Source: Photobacterium angustum (lineage in GTDB: Bacteria > Pseudomonadota > Gammaproteobacteria > Enterobacterales > Vibrionaceae). From it: DNA of 64,000 bases. The stretch lies in contig NZ_PYOM01000001.1 in assembly GCF_003026365.1 (NCBI RefSeq), forward strand, positions 371,643-435,642. Reading direction: 5' to 3'. A model generated the notes under the pieces. The model saw only the letters and a program-made list of their open reading frames with translations, did not search any database and was not told the DNA's origin. The position numbers were made by a program, and so were the translations under genes. Position 1 is the first letter of the stretch; every line of letters begins with the position of its first letter. Shown here one piece after another: positions 50,801 to 61,000 of this stretch.

Positions 50801-53800
50801 GGGTTTTCGGTAATTTCTAATGTGGTATCAGTAATGACTGGTGTGTCACCATCGGCAATTGTTACAGTGATATTGGCTTGGTTAACGTCGCCATCGTTAT
50901 CGCGAATAAAGACTGGAATGGTGATGGTTTCAATGCCACTCGGATCGGTTTGGTCGATAGATTGATACAGGTTGAAGGTATACTCAACCGTCGAGTTACC
51001 TTCTGCATCAGGTTGTTGAGTAATGATGATATCAAAGACTTTTTCACCATTGACCCAAGCTTCAATCATTTTACCGGTGTCGTTAATGGTGTAAGTAATG
51101 ATATCGCCGCCGCTGGTTAATCCTGATGGTAGCTGTGTTTGATCAAAATATAACGGGCTGAGAGGTGAAAGGCCATTTAAGCCATCACTGCCAACAACAA
51201 CATCGATAGTGCCTGTTTTGGAAATCGGTTGACTTGAAGAGAGGTTAGCTTCATCAAAGTCGAGTGCTTGGTTGACGATTAATTCAGGATCTGCGCCATC
51301 TTCTATATACCAATCAAATTGTCCTGTTGGGGTTTTCGTACCATCAAGATCGGTAGCATCAATCAGTAGTGGTAATTTGATCACATCACTGGCATTGGTG
51401 TGATTTAAAGGACGATATTGAACAAAAGTGACAGTACCAGTTACGTCATCGCCATTAGCGAGACCTGTTAGGGTTAAAGTAAAGATGGTTTCTCCACCAG
51501 ATGTCGCTGTAATGGTTTTTCCATCACTACTTAATGTGTATTCAAGTAAATTAACTGAAATACCTGAAGTTAGATTTAAAGCACTTAAAGTAGCAATGGT
51601 TTGGGCGTTAAATGTAATGCTACTAGGGTCGGGGTTATCTGATCCCGCTTGAATAATAAAGTCACCCGTAAAGGTATCTGTTGGGTTAGAAATCAGTCCT
51701 TCAACGTTACTATCATTGTTATTAATGATGGTATTTGCTTCGCCATCTTTAATTGTGATGGTGAGATCCGCACTTCCGTTGTCATTATCGTTATCACCTG
51801 CAATGTAACTAACCACGAGGTCAATATCACCCGCACTATGGTCGAGATTGCGGTTGGCGGTGAAAATCCAGTGACCATTTTCTTTTATGGTCAATTGACC
51901 TTCAGGAAGATCAAAGGTTACAGAAGGACCTGTTAGATCTTTGGTTTCACCGTTAATCGTGACACGAATAACAGAGAGAGGGGAATCAAGATCACTATCA
52001 TTGTTGAGCACATTGCCAGAGGTAATATTGCCTTCAATCACATTGCTATAGTTATCAAGAATAGCGGGTTCTGAATCTCGGATATAAATTAACGCGGGCG
52101 CAACAACCGTTTCTGTTGTGCCATCGCTATCGGTTTGGACACCATCAATCAATATTGCAGATTGAGTGCTATTGAAACCCAATTTAGTATCAATAGGTTC
52201 AAATAAACTAATTTTAATATTTTGAGAGGCGGTTTGAATGGTTGCCGTTAAAACTGTGACGCCATTGCTTACCGCAGTGAGTGTGAGCCCGTCCGGTGAG
52301 ATGGTAACGGTAATAGGGTTACCGTTAGAGGTCAGCTTTTCTAGTAATGTTTGATTGGCATTAAAAGTAAACTCAGCAAATTCGATATTAATAGAAGCCG
52401 TTGCCGTTGTTGATTCTTGATACTCTAATGTCGTCTCATAAAAAACTGAAGAATCAGGATGTCTTAATGTCGGCATATCATCCACCGCCGTATTACCTGC
52501 TGCATCGGTAACGGTTGCTGACATTTCCCATGTTTTTTGAACGTTTAATTGGCTGAGGTCGAAATCTTCAATACGCCAATTTCCCGCACTATCTACAGTG
52601 GTGGTTAAGATAACGGTTTCAGTGCCATCACTAAACGTGACTTCGATCTTATCACCCGCCTGAGTGCCCGTTGTTGTCCCTTCTAAAAACTCGACATAAC
52701 CAAGCTTGAGTGCGGTGATATTCAATCCGCCCAAATCGTAATTATCAGTGACGATATCAATAGATAATGCTGAGGTATCTTTAATTATGGTATCGGTAGC
52801 GATAGCAGGATTTCCTGCGATATCCATGGTTTTTGCTATGATTGTTAGTTCACCATCTGCCAATGTAGCTAAATCAGCATCTTCAATTACCCATACGCCA
52901 TTAACAACGGTTGTGGTGAAAGAAATGGTTTTTCCATCTTTATCTGTGACGATAACGTCAACATTTTGTTCATCTTCAACAAAGTCTATATTGCCAAACA
53001 GCTTTGTTTTAGCCGCTATTTCAGCTTCATTTAAATATTCATCACCATTACCTTCAAAGTTAGCGGTAATGTCAGCAAGGGTGTCTTTGATGATAGTATC
53101 AGAGGCTGAGATTGGGTTGCCTGCAATATCAATGGTATCAGCAATAACTGTGAGTTCACCTTCGGCAAGCGTGGTTAAGTCAGCATCATCAATTGCCCAT
53201 GCGCCATTAGTGACAGTAGTGGTAAAGCTTTGTTCTATTCCGTTGCTATCAGTTACGGTAATGGTAACGGGTTGTTCCTCTTCTACGTTTTCGACATTAC
53301 CAAATAAATCGGTGACAGGAATTTCAAAACGGTTGAGGTATTCATCGCCTTTGCCATCAAAATTAGCGTTAATGTCTGCTAATGTGTCTTTTATTATTGT
53401 GTTGGTTGCTGAAGCTGGGTTACCCGCAATATCAATAGTTTCAGCCAAAATAGTGAGTTCACCTTCGGCTAAATCCGTTAAGTCAGCATCCTCGATTGTC
53501 CATTTTCCATCAATTACAGTGGTTTCAAACGTTTTTACTAAGTCGTTACTATCGGTAACTTTAATTGTGACTGTCTGACCATTTTCAACATTGGATACTG
53601 AGCCAAAAAGATCGGTCACAGGGATTTCAACACGGTTAAGGTATTCATCGCCTTTACCGTCAAAATTTGCCGTAATACTTGCAAGGGTATCTTTGATAAT
53701 AGTGCTGGTGGCAGAGGCTGGGTTGCCTGCAATATCGACCGTTTGAGCAACTATAGTGAGTTCACCTTCGGCGAGGGAGGACAGATCTGTGTCGCTAATG

Positions 53801-54675
53801 TTCCAAGTACCATCAGTGTTCGTCGTTTCAAAGGTGATAGTTTTACCTTGGCTATCGGTGACAGTAATCGTAACAGGTTGGTTATTTTCTACAAAGGTGA
53901 TATCACCTAATAAATCACTAACAACGATTTCAAATTGGTTGAGATAGTTATCACCCTTGCCATCAAATTCAGCGGTAATTTCAGCTAAGGTGTCTTTGAT
54001 GCTGTTATCTGTGGCATCAACAAAATTGCCATAGTAGTCAGTGACAGAAGCATAAACATCAAGTGGGCCTTCAGCGAGTTCACTTAAGTCTTGATCGTTA
54101 ATAAACCATTTTTGATCTTTCACAACCGCACTTGTTGTGAACACTTTGCCATTAATATCCGTGATAGTTACAACCACAATACGGCCATTTTCAACATCAA
54201 TAGCGTCACCAAAGAGATCGACCGTAGGCACTTCAAAGCGATTCTCGTAACCGTCACCACCGTCAATAATTGTAACTGTTAAAGCGGCAGAATTACGAAG
54301 TGACAAAATGGTATCGCCAATTTCATCTCGTTCTTTTCTCTCTTCGGCAGTTGTCGGACGTGAAGTAAATCCCGCTTCAGGCAAGGTTTCAGCAAGCGTA
54401 GGCTTAATGCGGGTAATAAAAGATATGCCGTCACTTGAATTGGCTGTAGATTCTGAGGCGTTTTGTGTGTGACGAGGTGCAGTATCAGATCGTGCTAAGT
54501 CAACAACATTGTCTTCATTATTTTGAGTTTTTATGATGTCGTTAACTTGTGCTTGCTCTGCAATGAAAGGAACAGAGTCATCGATGATTTCTGATGGCGG
54601 AACTTGTATCCATTCATCTTCCGTTGTTATTTTCCAGATAACGCCTTCAACAACTACATACATGATTGGCTTCAT
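44893..54675 (-). CDS. Giant repeat adhesin 1, RTX/T1SS substrate (3260 aa)
   Basis: A 3260-aa acidic protein. Residues 1-130 form a short non-repetitive head. Residues about 131-645 hold Ig-like repeats of exactly 101 aa (e.g. TVDIAGNPASATSTIIKDTL). From about 700 come larger domains resembling the T1SS-143 repeat family and VCBS/cadherin-like modules. Near residue 3135 is a short RTX calcium motif (GGKGNDIMSGDSGND), followed by the type I secretion target region, ending DDNNLITG. I see no clear ligand-binding domain (no vWA motif), so it is probably a long surface stalk or adhesin. The start ATG has AGGGG six bases upstream. Four Cys lie in about 240 residues of one module, otherwise none was noticed. 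The head does not clearly match the LapA retention module, and no TAAG-type LapG site was seen. Confidence 0.93.
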   Translation of the reverse strand: MKPIMYVVVEGVIWKITTEDEWIQVPPSEIIDDSVPFIAEQAQVNDIIKTQNNEDNVVDLARSDTAPRHTQNASESTANSSDGISFITRIKPTLAETLPEAGFTSRPTTAEERKERDEIGDTILSLRNSAALTVTIIDGGDGYENRFEVPTVDLFGDAIDVENGRIVVVTITDINGKVFTTSAVVKDQKWFINDQDLSELAEGPLDVYASVTDYYGNFVDATDNSIKDTLAEITAEFDGKGDNYLNQFEIVVSDLLGDITFVENNQPVTITVTDSQGKTITFETTNTDGTWNISDTDLSSLAEGELTIVAQTVDIAGNPASATSTIIKDTLASITANFDGKGDEYLNRVEIPVTDLFGSVSNVENGQTVTIKVTDSNDLVKTFETTVIDGKWTIEDADLTDLAEGELTILAETIDIAGNPASATNTIIKDTLADINANFDGKGDEYLNRFEIPVTDLFGNVENVEEEQPVTITVTDSNGIEQSFTTTVTNGAWAIDDADLTTLAEGELTVIADTIDIAGNPISASDTIIKDTLADITANFEGNGDEYLNEAEIAAKTKLFGNIDFVEDEQNVDVIVTDKDGKTISFTTTVVNGVWVIEDADLATLADGELTIIAKTMDIAGNPAIATDTIIKDTSALSIDIVTDNYDLGGLNITALKLGYVEFLEGTTTGTQAGDKIEVTFSDGTETVILTTTVDSAGNWRIEDFDLSQLNVQKTWEMSATVTDAAGNTAVDDMPTLRHPDSSVFYETTLEYQESTTATASINIEFAEFTFNANQTLLEKLTSNGNPITVTISPDGLTLTAVSNGVTVLTATIQTASQNIKISLFEPIDTKLGFNSTQSAILIDGVQTDSDGTTETVVAPALIYIRDSEPAILDNYSNVIEGNITSGNVLNNDSDLDSPLSVIRVTINGETKDLTGPSVTFDLPEGQLTIKENGHWIFTANRNLDHSAGDIDLVVSYIAGDNDNDNGSADLTITIKDGEANTIINNNDSNVEGLISNPTDTFTGDFIIQAGSDNPDPSSITFNAQTIATLSALNLTSGISVNLLEYTLSSDGKTITATSGGETIFTLTLTGLANGDDVTGTVTFVQYRPLNHTNASDVIKLPLLIDATDLDGTKTPTGQFDWYIEDGADPELIVNQALDFDEANLSSSQPISKTGTIDVVVGSDGLNGLSPLSPLYFDQTQLPSGLTSGGDIITYTINDTGKMIEAWVNGEKVFDIIITQQPDAEGNSTVEYTFNLYQSIDQTDPSGIETITIPVFIRDNDGDVNQANITVTIADGDTPVITDTTLEITENPIAVAPDAPPAGTTETASSTISVTAGQDPIVDLQLALTGAVQTSDGDAITHNGEALTWQFDGNNTYDAVLANGTVIFSINLSDIGTIVAGGSADITVTIVLNDYIDHLNGKDTKLDITLPVQAIDSDGSIGTSNVTVTIWDGLKPEIIVNGALNVQENDLLVGGIDSAPSDDATPTLSFNTGSDDVVSVTLDTALFNGKNYTSAGENITLGAPNADGWYIATAAGKEIFQIKVNLDGTVQFDLFAPIDHPDATSQDTLNLEFGAILTDSDGDTSPATIFDVNVLDDVPKGGTDGTLVLVEGQSQTLQLLTDEITGADGGEIVSFIYNGTTYSIDGNPIDLINTTVSPSKKYGTMVIHADGTIEITTVSTSEFSGQIIDNLTYTVRDGDGDIADRTATMALGDNPGHINVELIEVLEDTRTAPLSIKVFPGDEDQNETLTSITISESSLAGGQLYLNGTLLTAVGGVITITDFIQDGNFYSPNGELTYQPAPDVAINQQGVVNLEITASISKDSGITSLDKKLPIKVYPNADAPVWDAPETEYTGVEDDNSSIKLDLAANLTDTDSSEKLTYRISGIPDGITLKLNGNVVKDGDVLNQNQLNKITIVSDKNLAGKFEFTVTAIATEKGNQFIDKNEHQTEEIPHQVIVNIKPDADTPTLSVKNIKGIEDQPINLSQVLIGKLTDTDGSESLSYHIKVQEGWSIKGGGAIEQPAGSGVYIVSAEGIENGTALLYPKEDISSWTETLTIEVTAVSTETSVDGLDPVNITAVSDTKTITINLKGVIDRPDVADGGNGHWEYVAKSTDNSTGFKGTIKGTAGFNEDSPLPLDFMITTSDDDKSEQITIMITNLPEGVIFVDSNGSPITLEIVGESASTGVIYQISNDQLKTTFLKTPQDFSGQINFDVNVISTEPDGDSGEFNYKVEIDVLPVVDEKDGAVLETTTLEDKSASFLIEPVINKDIDHSESLTGYKILALPAGLTLFIDGIEVNVPTGGLDLAGYKTSGESWTDFINSGRVTALADEDLSGLFNISISYEVTDTSPTGQTATKDINATIQLDVNGIVEGDTRLESTSEVLTSTDGSPIDLTNAVHFFDEDLDGSEYLDYIIIVVPNGINLIVEHPNGASIDGSGNWIIPATGLTSDTVKESMKDILADATISSSFDTDIIDLRVVAHVIDDEHSRYIDAPLQVQITGHSGGGSCLPIDDPDSIQGDDAIIAKEGEDIDLSGLLDSNIDDNPEIEISFFIDIKDLPAGVEIEGDGVIPEYNAVGEILGYTITPSGLENMVFVGLDEDWAGCINIPIEITQTSTCNGQSSKTTQNIKIEVIPVVDDIIVNAGQTTIQEDTESAINLELILGDNIFAGQTISGEGESATGKETINWLKITLPAGAKLNGDPAILQDNGDNTWTIKDPTRLGELTLTPPLNFSGELTINVAANITDEADCPTQTDTQTKTASVVINVAPVTDFAEMPDRIEVLGDEDSYINITGLDAILFDDDGSETLSLSISGLPEGAVLFYSPDGGNTFVQLPNSGQSWSISASQMDGVYIRPPLDFSGDMKLKLEAITNEIGTNDIKTSTTDLVVGVKPIGDDVQFFDVPENLAGIEGDSFTIPVNLESYETNSDEDLRLTVTISANDPAQLQGLDKIVIGGQEVTFGQKGNNWFATVVVNANTLDEFTLYPGDAYGDMTITLAANTVDTNIVLGTEYTHEGVIATEEIKLTIDALPDEPELTAQYNSIIAETDSAIALNLDLMMQNPAPNEKGSIMITGFPSDYTFSAGKANAGGWEVDLADITNLTMTGNNAQDFTLSIEPISSIGNQTATGTAQTIDFKIAVSGDNTLVGTASDDVIIGGKGNDIMSGDSGNDSFLFKSDDLGSNSVPAQDTILDFDTTINSDNIDLSAILSNVTDGISADNYIDITENNGSVTLHVKDNGTDVTQEITLDNVSKDALYGADTSSATDAEVLQKMIDDNNLITG
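52740..54252 (-). repeat. Exact 303-bp tandem repeats in adhesin 1
   Basis: The coding repeat has a constant 303-bp period (101 codons). Equivalent codons lie near 53037, 53340, 53643, 53946 and 54249, at intervals of exactly 303. Units share core phrases such as the region encoding DGKGDEYLN and AEGELT. The sequence is similar but not identical between units, with one diverged unit at the downstream end. Confidence 0.9.
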
Positions 54676-55061
54676 CCTTGGCCCCTATATCTATTATTAT
54701 TGATAAGTATTGCGAGCATGTTTTAAATCCAATGCATAATCTCGCAACACTAATCAATTTTAGATAGCAATCGTCAGAATGAACATTAAATTTACAAAAC
54801 AATGTTACTGATATTGTTTTTTTGTGAGAATTGTAGCAAAACCATTAATAAAGTTGAGTTAACTGTCATTTTTTACTCATTAACTATTTGATAGTTATAT
54901 TTATAGTTTGGTTATAAAACTATATTAAGTTTATTAATTAGTCGCAGTAGGGTGTGACTTTAAGCTATTAAGTGGGCGTACTACTATCAAATAGATAGCA
55001 ATACGCCATAGTCGTAGGATTAAATACCTAAGCTAGAAGGAGGGAGATCCTAATAAAAGGA
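54676..55061 (-). other. Spacer between the two giant adhesin genes
   Basis: A 386-bp AT-rich spacer. It contains a nested inverted repeat (54975-55007), a palindrome TAACTAT-TTG-ATAGTTA (54881-54897), and a small ATCCTTTTATTAGGAT hairpin about ten bases past the upstream gene's stop. No canonical T-run terminator is present, so read-through from the upstream adhesin into adhesin 1 is possible; a promoter could also lie here but I could not place one. Confidence 0.55.
54975..55007. repeat. Nested inverted repeat between adhesin genes
   Basis: GGCGTA...TACGCC outer arms (six pairs), a symmetric 3x3 internal loop, and CTATC...GATAG inner arms (five pairs) around AAATA. No T run follows on either strand. 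Confidence 0.7.
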
Positions 55062-58000
55062 TTAGCCAGCTAATAAGTTATTATCATCTATCATTTTTTG
55101 TAAAAGCTCGGCATCTGTTGTTGTGCTTGAATCATTGCCATAGAGCGTATCTTTGTTTATGTTCTCCAACGTGATCTCTTGGCTAACATCTTCGCCATTT
55201 TCTTTAATATGTAATGTTACTGAACCTTCATTTTCCGTGATATCAATAAAGTTCTCAGCCGAGATTCCATCTGTAACGCTATTTAAAATAGCGCGCAAAT
55301 CGATATTATCGCTATTAGCTGTGACATCGAAATCTACAATGGTATCTTGTGCCGGATTAGTGATTGTTCCTTGATCTTCTGCTTTGAATACAAAGCTATC
55401 ATTACCGCTACCGCCCGTCATGCTATCGTTATTGGCAGTACCAAAGATCACATCATCATTTGCAGTGCCGATAAGCGAATTATCATTTTTATCAGTGATG
55501 CTAACGTCGATGGTTTGCGTAATCCCCGTAGCCGTTTGTCCATCGAGAGTTGAAATTGGCTCAATAGAAAGAGAGAAATCTTGCTCACTATTGGCTGTCA
55601 TCGTCAGATCGGCAATATCGTCAAATGCAACTTCCCAACCATTTCCTTTCACTTGACCTGCTGAGAATACGTAATCACTAGGGTAACCTGTGATAATTAT
55701 ACTGCCTTGCTCATTAGGCGCAGGATTAAACATTGATAGCTCAAGATTTAACGCAATCGTCGTTTCGGTTTTAGCTATAACGCTGTTGTACTCAAGATTA
55801 AGCTCTGGTGCATCAGGCATAGGTTCAAGAGTTAAACTGATATTTTTCTCAATAGCTTGACCATAATGCGTAATTTCTGAGCCTAAGATAGTATCGGTAT
55901 CAATACTGCTGGCTTTGAGTGTGATATTAATGTCACCAAAAGCATCACCGCTAAATAGGGTTAATTGGTCTAAGGTACTGCTATTTACTATTGCAGTCGC
56001 AAGCCATATATCACCATTTTTAATGATACTTATCTCTTGATCACCGATTTGAATTTTATCTAAGCCTGCTAACTGAGTTTGGTCAGCTGCACTAAAGATC
56101 ACTTCTAAAAATAATGTTTCATTACTATTGGTTTCAGTACTCTCAATATCGACTGGAATCGTGAAGCTTTTTCCTTCATTGCCTGAGAGGCTCTCTGGTA
56201 CACCAATAAATTGAATATCATCACCAATAGGATTGACGCCAATAATAACCTCTGAGGTCGATGTTATTATTTCTGTTGTACCAATTTCATTCGTGATCGC
56301 ATCCAACTTCAATGTGATATCACCACTGAAATCTGTTGGTGGACGGATATAAATGCTATCAGCTTGACCGCTTTCAAAGCTCCATGATTTTCCGGTATTT
56401 GGTAATTGAATAAAGGTCGTGCCGCCGTCTGGTGAATAGAACATCACTGCACCATCAGGAACGCCGGATAGGTTCAATGAAATAGTTTCAGAACCATCAT
56501 CATCGAATAAGATTGCACCTAATCCAACGATATGAATGTAGCCATCTTCATCACCTTGTTCTGTTATGGTATCTGGCATAGTGGCGATATCAGTCACAGG
56601 CTCAACGTTAATAATCACAGAAGAGGTTTTGGTCTGAGTATCCGTTTGCGATGATGAATCGGATTGATCTGTGATGCTTGTTTCAATGTTGATGGTTAAA
56701 TCGCCGCTGTAGTTATGAGGAGGCTTTAAAAGCAATTCGTCTAAACGACTTGGATCCAGTACTTGCCAACTACCATCGAGGTTCTGGGTCACGATTGCAG
56801 AATCTCCAATCAATTCACCACCAGGTTCTAAGGTGATTGTCATCCAGTTGATGGTTTCTTTACCTGTCGCAGAAGTACCTTCACCCGTGATGGTTTGTCC
56901 GTTACTAACGCTATCACCTAACAGCACCGTTAAATTGATTGCGGTTGCGGTATCTTCCAAAACACTCGTGATATTTGATGTTGTAATGATGTCATCAACA
57001 ACCGGAACAACGTCAATTTTGATGTGTTGTGTGGTGGTTGATTTTGTACCATTACAGGTAGAAGTTTGAGTAATAGTGATCGGAATATCTAAAGATCCAG
57101 CCCAAGCTTCATCTAATCCAATGAATGTCATATTGGAAAGACCATTTTCTGTGATGGTGTAGCCAATAATTTCACCCGCATCGTTATATTCAGTAATGAT
57201 ACCGACACCTGTAATTTCAACATTTTCAGGTAAGTCATTAACGTCAATAAAAAAGGAGAGGGCGATTTCTGGGTTATTATCAATATCGCCATTTAGTAGA
57301 CCTGATAAATTAATATCTTCGCCTTCCTTAGCAATAATCACATCACCTTGAATTTTATCTGGCGCTTCGGTCGGAGGGCATGAACCTCCGCCTCCCGTTT
57401 TACCTGTGATCTGGATCTGAATGGGTGTTTCTAAAAAGCGAGAATCGTTGCCGTCAACCACACGGGCTTTAACCACAAGATCAATCACCTCTGTATTAAA
57501 GCTAGCGCTTACGGTTGCTCCAGCTAAGAGATCTTGCATCGCTTCTTTAATACCATTGCTGGTGATATCTTTTGCAGGAATAATCCAATTTCCACTACCG
57601 TCAATATGGGCACCGTTGGGATGATCGATGATGAGGTTAATGCCAACAGGTACTTCGATCACGATGTAATCTAGATATTCTGAGCCATCAAGATCTTCAT
57701 CGATAAAGTGAACTGCATTGGTTAAATCTATCGGGCTACCATTGGTACTACTTAGTAGATCTGTTGTAGATTCTAAGCGTGTATCGGTTTCAACGACCCC
57801 TGCAACATCAACTTGGATAATTGCATTGATGTTTTCACTCGCTGTTTGTCCGGAAGTTGACGTATCCGTTACTTCATAACTAATTTTGATATCAAAAATG
57901 CCACTGAGATCTTCATCAGCAAGAATGGTCACGCGACCACTGTTAATAAATTCAGCCCATGATTGGTTGCCTTTATAGTTGGCAAGATCGAGCCCATTAG

Positions 58001-61000
58001 CAGGAATAACAACTTCTACATCATCAATAAAGAGGGTTAACCCATCAGGTAAATCGGTGATTTTATAACCTGTCAGTGTTTCACTGTTGTCGCTATCTTT
58101 TCTGATGGTCGGCTCAACTAAAAATGAGGTAGGTTGATCTTCAAAACCTGTGCTTTGCAATATTTGCAATATAGGACGACCTGCCTCATCTTTATAATTT
58201 TTCTCATCAACAAGTGGTAATACTTCAATATCCACCTTGTAGTTAAATTCACCACTCGCACCGTCGGGCTCGGTAGAAATTACAATAACATCAAATGTTA
58301 AGTTGCCACTCATGTCTTTAGGTGTGGATAAATACGTCGATGTTAATTGATCGGATGTGATCCGATAGATCAACCCCGTTGAAGCATCCTTACCGACAAT
58401 TTCAAGGTTTAAAGGATTGCGATGAATATCGATAAATTTCACACCGTCAGGTAAGTTGGTGATTAAGATGGTTATCTCTTCTGATTTATCGTTATCACTG
58501 GTTGTAATTAAAAAATCGAGCGGTAATGGCTTATCTTCATCAAAACCATTAATGCCTTTGAGCGTGCCCTTAAAGCCAGTGGTGTTATCTGTGCTACTAG
58601 CAATGTATTGCCAATGCCCATTACCGCCGTCTGTAATGTCTGGGCGGTCAATGGTGCCTTTTAAGTTAATGGAAATAGTCTTAGTTGCCCCCTCTGTACT
58701 GGTAGCAGAGGTGAGTCCGTTAATAGCGGCTTCAGTAGATATAGCAGTTACTTCAATAGTGAGTTTTTCAGTGTGTGAACTGATATCTGCTTTTGGATGA
58801 AGCTGTGCTTCACCACTTTCAATATATTCTGCACTCACAATATAGATGCCAGAACCGGCAGGCTCTTCTATCGCATCGCCACCTTGAATTGACCAACCAT
58901 CTTGCACTTTAATTCGGTAACTTAGGCTTTCTGAACCATCGTTGTCAGCTAATTTACCAATAATGGACTTACTTAGATCAATAGGCTGATCTTCATGACC
59001 TTTAAGGTTTTTAACCGAGAGTTTTGGCGCATCAGCTTCAGGAATAATATTTACTGTGATAAGACGTTGCGATTCTTCTGTTCGATCGGTACTTTTATCA
59101 AGGAACTGATTGCCTTTTTCTGTGCTGAGCGCAGTAATGGTAAAGGTAAATGTGCCTGCTGAGTGTTTATCAGAAAATATCTTCACATCATTGATTTGAT
59201 CAGCGTTAATGATTTTGCCGTCGCTAATTATGGTGTTACCCAGTTTGAGTGTAATACCGTCTGGGATCCCTGAAATACGGTATTTAAGGGTTTCTGAACC
59301 ATCGGTGTCTTGTAGATCCGCCGCAACATTTAATTGAATGCCATTACTATCATCTTCAACTGCGGTGTATTCATAATCTCTAGCCTCGTCCCAAATCGCG
59401 GCGTCAGCATCAGGTAGCACCTTGATAGTGAGATCTTTGGTCAGTGTTTTATCTTGGTTATTCGTTGATATCGTCGCTGTTATTTCAAGCACAACCGTAT
59501 CTTGTTGATTAATCGCAGTATCAGATGTAGGTTTATACGTCAGCTCACCGTTTGGCTTGTAGAAATCACCTTCACTAATAAAATCGCTAAGGGTAATTAC
59601 GCCATTTGTTGCTGTTAGCAAATTACCATCTAAATACAGCTGTCCACCCGCTAATGAGCTTTCAATGATTGTGATAGTGCTAAGCGATTCATTCTGGTCA
59701 ATATCACCAAGGAATACTTGAATAGTGAGTGGGTTACTCATGCTGTCTTCAAGGATCTGCTCTGCATTAACTTCAATACGACCAGGATCATCTGCAAATG
59801 ATAGTTTCTTGGTTCTTACCGCAGTGTCACCGTCGCTGTCTTTGACGGTGTAGCTGAAATCATCACTGATCTCGCCACTACTTTCCTTACTGGCAATCGT
59901 CTTAATAATGACAGTGCCATCTGCATTAACAGCGATAGTGCCATATTTAGTGTGTGGGTCCGTTTGAGTATTTATTAAATCAATTGGATTGCCGTCTGCT
60001 GGATACTCTTTGCCACGATACTTGATACTGACAACTTCGCCACCATCAGCACCAGTAACGTCTCTAGATAATAAGCGTAGTGTCTTATCAACACCTTCAA
60101 CAACAGCAAGCTCTTCATCAGGACCCGCAACAGGGATATCGTCAGTAACCGTTACTTCAAATGGTGTAGTGGCTGACACATCACCATCTACGTCTGTGGC
60201 AATGGCGCCAAACTCTAAATTAAGCACACCTTGACTTGATGATGACGGGCGGTCGATCGCTTCGAAAAGCTCAAATTGCACGGTACCATCTAGATTGACT
60301 TTAATACGGAAAATATCATTACCGTTTGCCGTTGCGTTATACCAGCCGTTCGCATCTGCTGCGCTAAGTGTGATGTTTTCACCACCACTGGTATAGTTTT
60401 GACTATTGAACTGCGCAATATCTAGATGCACTGAAGCAAGCTTATCACTGCTTTGGTTAAAGCTGAGTGTTGGTGCTGAAGTGGTTGACGCATCAGCGGC
60501 TAAATTATCATCCAGTAAGTCATTTTCGTGAACGTTAAGGTTGCTGTTGGCGGTAATACTAGGCACTAAGCCATCTAAAATACTCACCGCTACATTTGAT
60601 TTGCTCGAGCTGCCATCACTGTCTTTCGCTTCAACGGGTAGTAATAAATTAAGTTCGGTATCGTTACTATTGGTATGGTCGATAGACTCATTAAGTGTCA
60701 CTGTGATTGTTGCATTTGCTGCACTACCCGATGGAACTGCACCAATATCTGATAAATGGACAGAAAAGATCACTGTGCCATCAGGTAATGATGCGTTATA
60801 GGTGTTACTGCCATCAAATTGCCAAGTTAATGCTTGTCCTTGGTAGGTGATGTTATTGCCATCACTACTTTTCACCGTACCCGATAAAACAAGATTTAAA
60901 TCGACGATAGGATCTTGTCCTGCGGTTACTGTGATTGTGGCGTCTGCTTGGTTTGAACTACCTGCTGGTGAAGAAGCACTAATCGGCGTTTCTGATATTT

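Noticed and set aside
52748..53578. Long plus-strand frame (276 codons) and similar frames opposite the adhesin repeats
   Set aside because: They mirror the periodic coding repeats, have no ribosome-binding sites and show the same 101-residue period; they are shadows.
53037..54252. Regular repeat spacing that could suggest a CRISPR-like array
   Set aside because: The 303-bp period is far too long, is in frame and codes for Ig-like protein repeats.
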